This document shows positions 7,320 through 10,069 of a DNA stretch of 10,069 nucleotides, one piece after another. Every line of letters begins with the position of its first letter. Within the stretch, counting starts at the first letter, position 1. This DNA comes from Chloroflexota bacterium (GTDB taxonomy: Bacteria > Chloroflexota > Anaerolineae > B4-G1): positions 1 through 10,069 of the forward strand of contig JAAEPW010000943.1 in assembly GCA_024232355.1 (NCBI GenBank), in the 5' to 3' direction. Under the pieces are notes generated by a model that had not been told where the DNA came from, ran no database searches, and worked only from the letters and a program-made list of their open reading frames with translations. A program made the position numbers and the translations under genes.

Positions 7320-7353
7320 GCCATGCAGTTCCTCGCGAGAGGGACTGCATGGC
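7320..7353 (+). promoter_or_regulatory. Strong GNRA-capped hairpin between the lipoprotein gene and oppB
   Basis: The arms 7320-7334 and 7339-7353 pair over 15 base pairs with one G-U pair, closed by a GCGA tetraloop. The hairpin begins 32 bases after the lipoprotein stop codon. It is followed by GGCCCCCTC-type sequence rather than a T tract, so it is not a classic intrinsic terminator on this strand. Such intercistronic hairpins commonly stabilise the 3' end of binding-protein mRNA or partly block transcription, raising binding protein over permease. The five As at 7315-7319 become a T run on the opposite strand, so it could also terminate antisense transcription. Confidence 0.8.
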
Positions 7354-7532
7354 CCCCTCAACAAGGTTGATCTTGGTACTTGAATCTCAATGGATCAAAA
7401 AATGCTTCAAGGGAACGTTAGATTCTCACTTTGAACCCGGACCTGGTGTTTTGAACTTTTCGAAGGAATCCTCCAGGTCGAGCAGAGTTGGAGCTATTAA
7501 AATTTCATCATTCATCTGTTGAGTACTTTACA

Positions 7533-7556
7533 GCGCCGTCCGTTCGGTGGCGGCGC
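7533..7556 (+). promoter_or_regulatory. GC-rich hairpin just before the oppB ribosome site
   Basis: GCGCCGTC (7533-7540) pairs with GGCGGCGC (7549-7556) over eight base pairs with one G-U pair, leaving an eight-base loop that may pair further. It ends four bases before the oppB Shine-Dalgarno GGGGAGG (7561-7567). It could modulate ribosome access or mark an RNA processing end. No T run follows. It stands out as a GC-rich block after an AT-rich stretch. Confidence 0.5.
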
Positions 7557-7572
7557 TTGTGGGGAGGCAAAC

Positions 7573-8496
7573 ATGACTAGATATATTGTCCGACGCGTTC
7601 TTTCGTTTATTCCCGTGCTTCTCGCCGTGACCATCTTTACTTTTGTTCTGGTAAGGATCATTCCTGGCGGACCTTTTGATCGTGTCGGCGACAGAACCCT
7701 ACCACCAGAGATCATTGCCAACTTGGAGGCTACGTATCATCTGGACCAGCCGGTTTGGCAACAGTACTTGACCTATCTCTGGGATTTGGCCCACTTGGAT
7801 CTGGGCCCCTCTTTTAGTTACCGCACCCAGTCGGTGAACGACATTGTCGCCCAATCGCTTCCGATTTCCGCTCAGTTGGGGGCCATGTCTATCATCGTGG
7901 CGTTGATTATCGGTATTCCGACCGGGTGTCTGGCTGCTCTCAAGCACAACACTCCGATTGACTATGGGGCCACCTTTATAGCCATTCTGGGTGCTTCAAT
8001 TCCCAACTTGGTGTTGGGACCCATCTTGATCTGGATATTTGCCTTAAAGCTGGGTTGGCTTCCCGTCGCCCGGTGGGAGGGGCCAGAGTACTGGGTGTTG
8101 CCAGTGATTGCATTGGGCACTGCCCTCTCGACCGGCATCACTCGTCTGACCCGTGGCAGCTTGCTGCAGGTGATGCAAGAGGACTATATCCGCACCGCTC
8201 GAGCCAAGGGATTGCGCGAGGCGATCGTGGTTGCGCGTCACGCGCTCAAGAACAGCTTGATTCCTGTGGTTACAATCCTGGGCCCCATGTTTGCCGGTGT
8301 TTTGACAGGTACTTTTACAATCGAGCAGATTTTTGGTATTCCAGGTTTGGGTAAACACTTTGTGACCAGCATTGGAAATCGTGACTATCCGGTGGTGCTT
8401 GGGGTGACCTTGCTGTACGCATTGTTTTTGGTGATTGCCAATCTATGTGTGGATATCACCTATGCTTGGCTAGATCCACGAATCCGTTTTGACTAG
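7573..8496 (+). CDS. oppB: Oligopeptide/dipeptide ABC transporter permease OppB/DppB
   Basis: This is one of the two membrane subunits forming the peptide translocation pore. I chose ATG 7573, preceded by GGGGAGG at 7561-7567, giving 307 residues and the family N-terminus MTRYIVRRVLSFIPVLLAV. The upstream TTG 7519 would place 18 extra codons across the 7533-7556 hairpin with no ribosome site. Likely membrane segments are at about 9-30, 100-124, 135-159, 172-190, 228-252 and 275-297. The segment FDRVGDRTLPPEIIANLEATYHLDQPVWQQYLTYLWDLAHLDLGPS, after helix 1, is typical of the extracytoplasmic region. The EAA loop that docks on the ATPases is at about 206-232 (RTARAKGLREAIVVARHALKN). The end, DPRIRFD, is also typical. 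The 284-base gap after the lipoprotein gene and only 77 bases before oppC suggest that oppB and oppC are translated as a pair. Confidence 0.95.
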   Translation: MTRYIVRRVLSFIPVLLAVTIFTFVLVRIIPGGPFDRVGDRTLPPEIIANLEATYHLDQPVWQQYLTYLWDLAHLDLGPSFSYRTQSVNDIVAQSLPISAQLGAMSIIVALIIGIPTGCLAALKHNTPIDYGATFIAILGASIPNLVLGPILIWIFALKLGWLPVARWEGPEYWVLPVIALGTALSTGITRLTRGSLLQVMQEDYIRTARAKGLREAIVVARHALKNSLIPVVTILGPMFAGVLTGTFTIEQIFGIPGLGKHFVTSIGNRDYPVVLGVTLLYALFLVIANLCVDITYAWLDPRIRFD

Positions 8497-8573
8497 AAAA
8501 AATCTGATTTTACTCGTGCAACGCACATAAAAACAAAAATTACTTTGAACGATCCCTTTAGGAGAGAAAAAAA

Positions 8574-9539
8574 ATGACAGTTACAACCCGACAAGCAGAA
8601 TCCGCCGTTGACCTGGCACGAAAGCCGCGCAGCCCAACGGTCGACGCATTCAACATGCTGCTCAAGAACAAGATCGCCGTGGGCGGCGGAATATTCCTCA
8701 TCCTCCTGATTTTGGCGGCCATTTTTGCTCCTCTAATTGCGCCGGAGGGAATTGACGACCAGAAATTGGCCGATAACTATATAAAACCTGGCTCTCAGTA
8801 TCTTCTTGGGGCCGACCAGTTTGGCCGAGATATCCTCAGCCGGGTGATCTATGGCACGCGGGTCTCTATCGCGGTGGCCTTTTCGGCTTCACTCGTCAGC
8901 CTGGTCATTGGTTTGGCGTATGGTTTGATCTCTGGCTATTTTGGAGGGCGGGTTGACGTTGTCATGATGCGCATTGTGGACATTCTCTATGGATTTCCAT
9001 TTTTGATTTTCGTCATCCTGTTGCAGGTCTATTTCAAGGCTGTGGCTGCCCGGGGGGGAGAGGGCACGATAGGCGCTCCGATCATTGCTCTGGACAGAAA
9101 GATGGGCGGGATGTTGTTCATCTTTATCGCTCTAGGAGCCTTGAATTGGATCGGTATGTCGCGCATTGCCCGTGGGCAGGTGCTGTCTTATAAGGAGAAG
9201 GAATTTGTTAGTGCAGCCAGGTCTATCGGCACCAGTGATATGCGCATCATTTTCCGTCACTTGTTGCCCAATATTTTGGGACCCTGCATCGTCTCCGAGA
9301 CTATGGCTATACCGGGTTATATCTTTACCGAGGCGTTCCTCAGCTTTATTGGTCTGGGTGTGAACGCTCCTACCCCCAGTTGGGGCATTATGGTGAACAA
9401 CGGCTACCGGGCGCTGCGATCTAACCCACATGTGTTGTGGCCGCCGGCCATCGCACTGACACTCACGACGCTGGCCTTTAACTTTTTAGGTGATGGCCTG
9501 CGTGATGCTTTTGATCCTCGTCTAAAGGGTACCTCTTAA
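8574..9539 (+). CDS. oppC: Oligopeptide/dipeptide ABC transporter permease OppC/DppC
   Basis: This is the second membrane subunit of the importer, with 321 residues from ATG 8574 and AGGAGAG at 8560-8566. The N-terminal region (FNMLLKNKIAVGGGIFLILLILAAIFAPLIAP, 26-57) is the OppC-type cytoplasmic tail plus first helix. LLGADQFGRDILSRVIYGTRVSI (77-99) is a family hallmark. The EAA loop at about 211-237 (FVSAARSIGTSDMRIIFRHLLPN) is intact and should contact OppD or OppF. The end, FNFLGDGLRDAFDPRLKGTS, is typical. A stretch at about 154-180 (FKAVAARGGEGTIGAPIIALDRKMGG) lengthens the loop between two membrane helices by around 20 residues relative to short OppC proteins. It looks like a subfamily feature rather than damage. 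The gene closes the operon, with a terminator starting 36 bases after its stop. Confidence 0.95.
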   Translation: MTVTTRQAESAVDLARKPRSPTVDAFNMLLKNKIAVGGGIFLILLILAAIFAPLIAPEGIDDQKLADNYIKPGSQYLLGADQFGRDILSRVIYGTRVSIAVAFSASLVSLVIGLAYGLISGYFGGRVDVVMMRIVDILYGFPFLIFVILLQVYFKAVAARGGEGTIGAPIIALDRKMGGMLFIFIALGALNWIGMSRIARGQVLSYKEKEFVSAARSIGTSDMRIIFRHLLPNILGPCIVSETMAIPGYIFTEAFLSFIGLGVNAPTPSWGIMVNNGYRALRSNPHVLWPPAIALTLTTLAFNFLGDGLRDAFDPRLKGTS

Positions 9540-9575
9540 CACATCGTATTTACCTACTCTCATATCTAGAGCCGA

Positions 9576-9614
9576 GCGACTTGGTGGATTTATCCGCCAA
9601 GTCGCTTTTTTTTT
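9576..9614 (+). terminator. Intrinsic terminator after oppC
   Basis: GCGACTTGGTGGA (9576-9588) and TCCGCCAAGTCGC (9593-9605) pair over 13 base pairs with one G-U pair around a TTTA loop, followed by nine Ts (9606-9614). This is a textbook rho-independent terminator. It ends the oppDF-lipoprotein-oppBC transcript and separates it from the duplicated module that follows. Confidence 0.95.
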
Positions 9615-9666
9615 GAACCTTTTCGCCTTTGCCCAAGTATAAAATATAGTTGCAGTTTCTATAATC

Positions 9667-9827
9667 GTTGAAGAAAAGCGGTCAGTGGTATTATCTCCTT
9701 TGTCATTGAGTGGCTGGCGTTTAGCAACCTACTCTTATTGTTCATCATATTTCTCAGCCATCTGGGGTTTGCTGAGGTAAAGCATGGTCACTTTTGCGCC
9801 TGCCATTTGGTAAAGCAAGAGTCTTGA
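9667..9827 (+). pseudogene. Broken second copy of the oppF 3' end
   Basis: This is a fragment, not a gene. It starts at GTTGAAGAAAAGCG (9667-9680), matching GTTGAAGAGAAGCG in oppF at 4992-5005, then ATTATCT matches again. The middle has diverged and is about 28 bases shorter overall, with only patches such as TTTAGCA and TGTTCA. From 9771 the match is strong: 49 of 57 bases to the end, including a 27-base identical run (5139-5165 versus 9786-9812). The last codons still read [18 protein letters not shown], then TGA at 9825-9827, where oppF has [18 protein letters not shown] and TAG. All ATPase motifs are absent and no start codon exists. The oppC terminator directly precedes it. It is the scar of a tandem duplication or a recombination between related operons. 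Confidence 0.85.
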
Positions 9828-10069
9828 TTACTCGTTCTTCGTGGCTCCTGTTCTTGTCTCAAGGGGGCCTGGGTGAGAGTTGCTCGAACTTTCTACAGGC
9901 TATCTTTGAGAATACAAGCTGGGGCGTCAGTAGGTCGGGAAACTCTAGTAGACAGTTTGCTGGTTCCCAACTTACCAAGTGATCAAAAAGGAGGTGGTGT
10001 AAGAGAGAGCGACAAGATAAAAACGGTTCGTCCAAGTTGAAAGTATGTATTGGGAAAACCTAGTGAAAA
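9828..10069 (+). repeat. Second copy of the binding-protein leader module
   Basis: This stretch aligns with 5181 to about 5415, keeping the same order of conserved blocks: GGTGAGAGTTGC (around 9873), ACTTTCTACA (around 9888), TCTTTGAGA (around 9902), TGGGGCGT (around 9921), GAAACT, TTTGCTGGTT, AAAAAGGAGGTG (9985-9996), TGTAAGAG, then AGTTGAAAGTA and GGAAAACCTA near the end. The window stops about 20 bases before the position matching the lipoprotein start codon. A second family-5 lipoprotein gene is therefore expected immediately downstream. No complete gene is present within the stretch. Confidence 0.85.

Noticed and set aside
9660..9665. TATAAT as a promoter for the second module
   Set aside because: The hexamer is perfect, but no -35-like sequence stands at 16-18 bases upstream and the area is AT-rich. 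A promoter is possible but not supported.
9794..9982. 62-codon plus-strand frame starting at TTG in the duplicated module
   Set aside because: It runs out of frame through the oppF remnant into the leader copy, has no ribosome site, and the equivalent frame is not kept in the first copy.
1..10069. CRISPR array, IS element, tRNA or rRNA genes, phage genes
   Set aside because: I saw no regularly spaced repeats, transposase frames, terminal inverted repeats or cloverleaf-like blocks on either strand.

Overview
The window looks like a chromosome segment of a Chloroflexota bacterium, most likely Anaerolineae-like. The best clue is the lipoprotein gene at 5435-7288. Its mature protein begins with a Val/Thr/Glu-rich tether (EVQVEVTRVVEGETIVETV...) of the kind common in Chloroflexota solute-binding proteins. 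The mixed base composition and the Shine-Dalgarno-led genes fit, but the assignment is inference. Every gene I accept is on the + strand.

Layout. (1) 1-163 holds no recognisable gene. (2) 176-1145 is a decayed enolase-superfamily gene, a dipeptide (L-Ala-D/L-Glu) epimerase, with three different in-frame stops and a frameshifting deletion. (3) 1172-3007 is a small operon behind a near-consensus promoter: trmD (tRNA m1G37 methyltransferase), an ECF sigma factor, and a short protein of unknown function overlapping the sigma gene. (4) 3077-9614 is a complete oligopeptide/dipeptide ABC importer locus in the order ATPase D, ATPase F, binding lipoprotein, permease B, permease C. It has a promoter before oppD, a long leader before the lipoprotein gene, a strong hairpin after it, and an intrinsic terminator after oppC. 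(5) 9667-10069 repeats, in diverged form, the end of oppF (from 4992) and the leader before the lipoprotein gene (to about 5415). The alignment stops about 20 bases short of where a second lipoprotein gene would start, so a paralogous binding protein is predicted just past the window edge.

How the genes fit together. The lipoprotein captures peptides outside the membrane, OppB and OppC form the channel, and OppD and OppF hydrolyse ATP. The layout suggests the lipoprotein is made in excess of the membrane parts: it has its own leader with an extended Shine-Dalgarno-like element, distinctly G/C-ending codons, and a stable hairpin between it and oppB. The dead epimerase would have acted on peptides that such an importer can bring in, so the region may once have had a wider peptide-use role; that link is inference.

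The most notable observation is the duplicated oppF-tail-plus-leader module. It implies tandem amplification of binding-protein units in this locus, with the leader kept as a recognisable unit. I found no phage, CRISPR, toxin or IS feature and no clearly new protein system.
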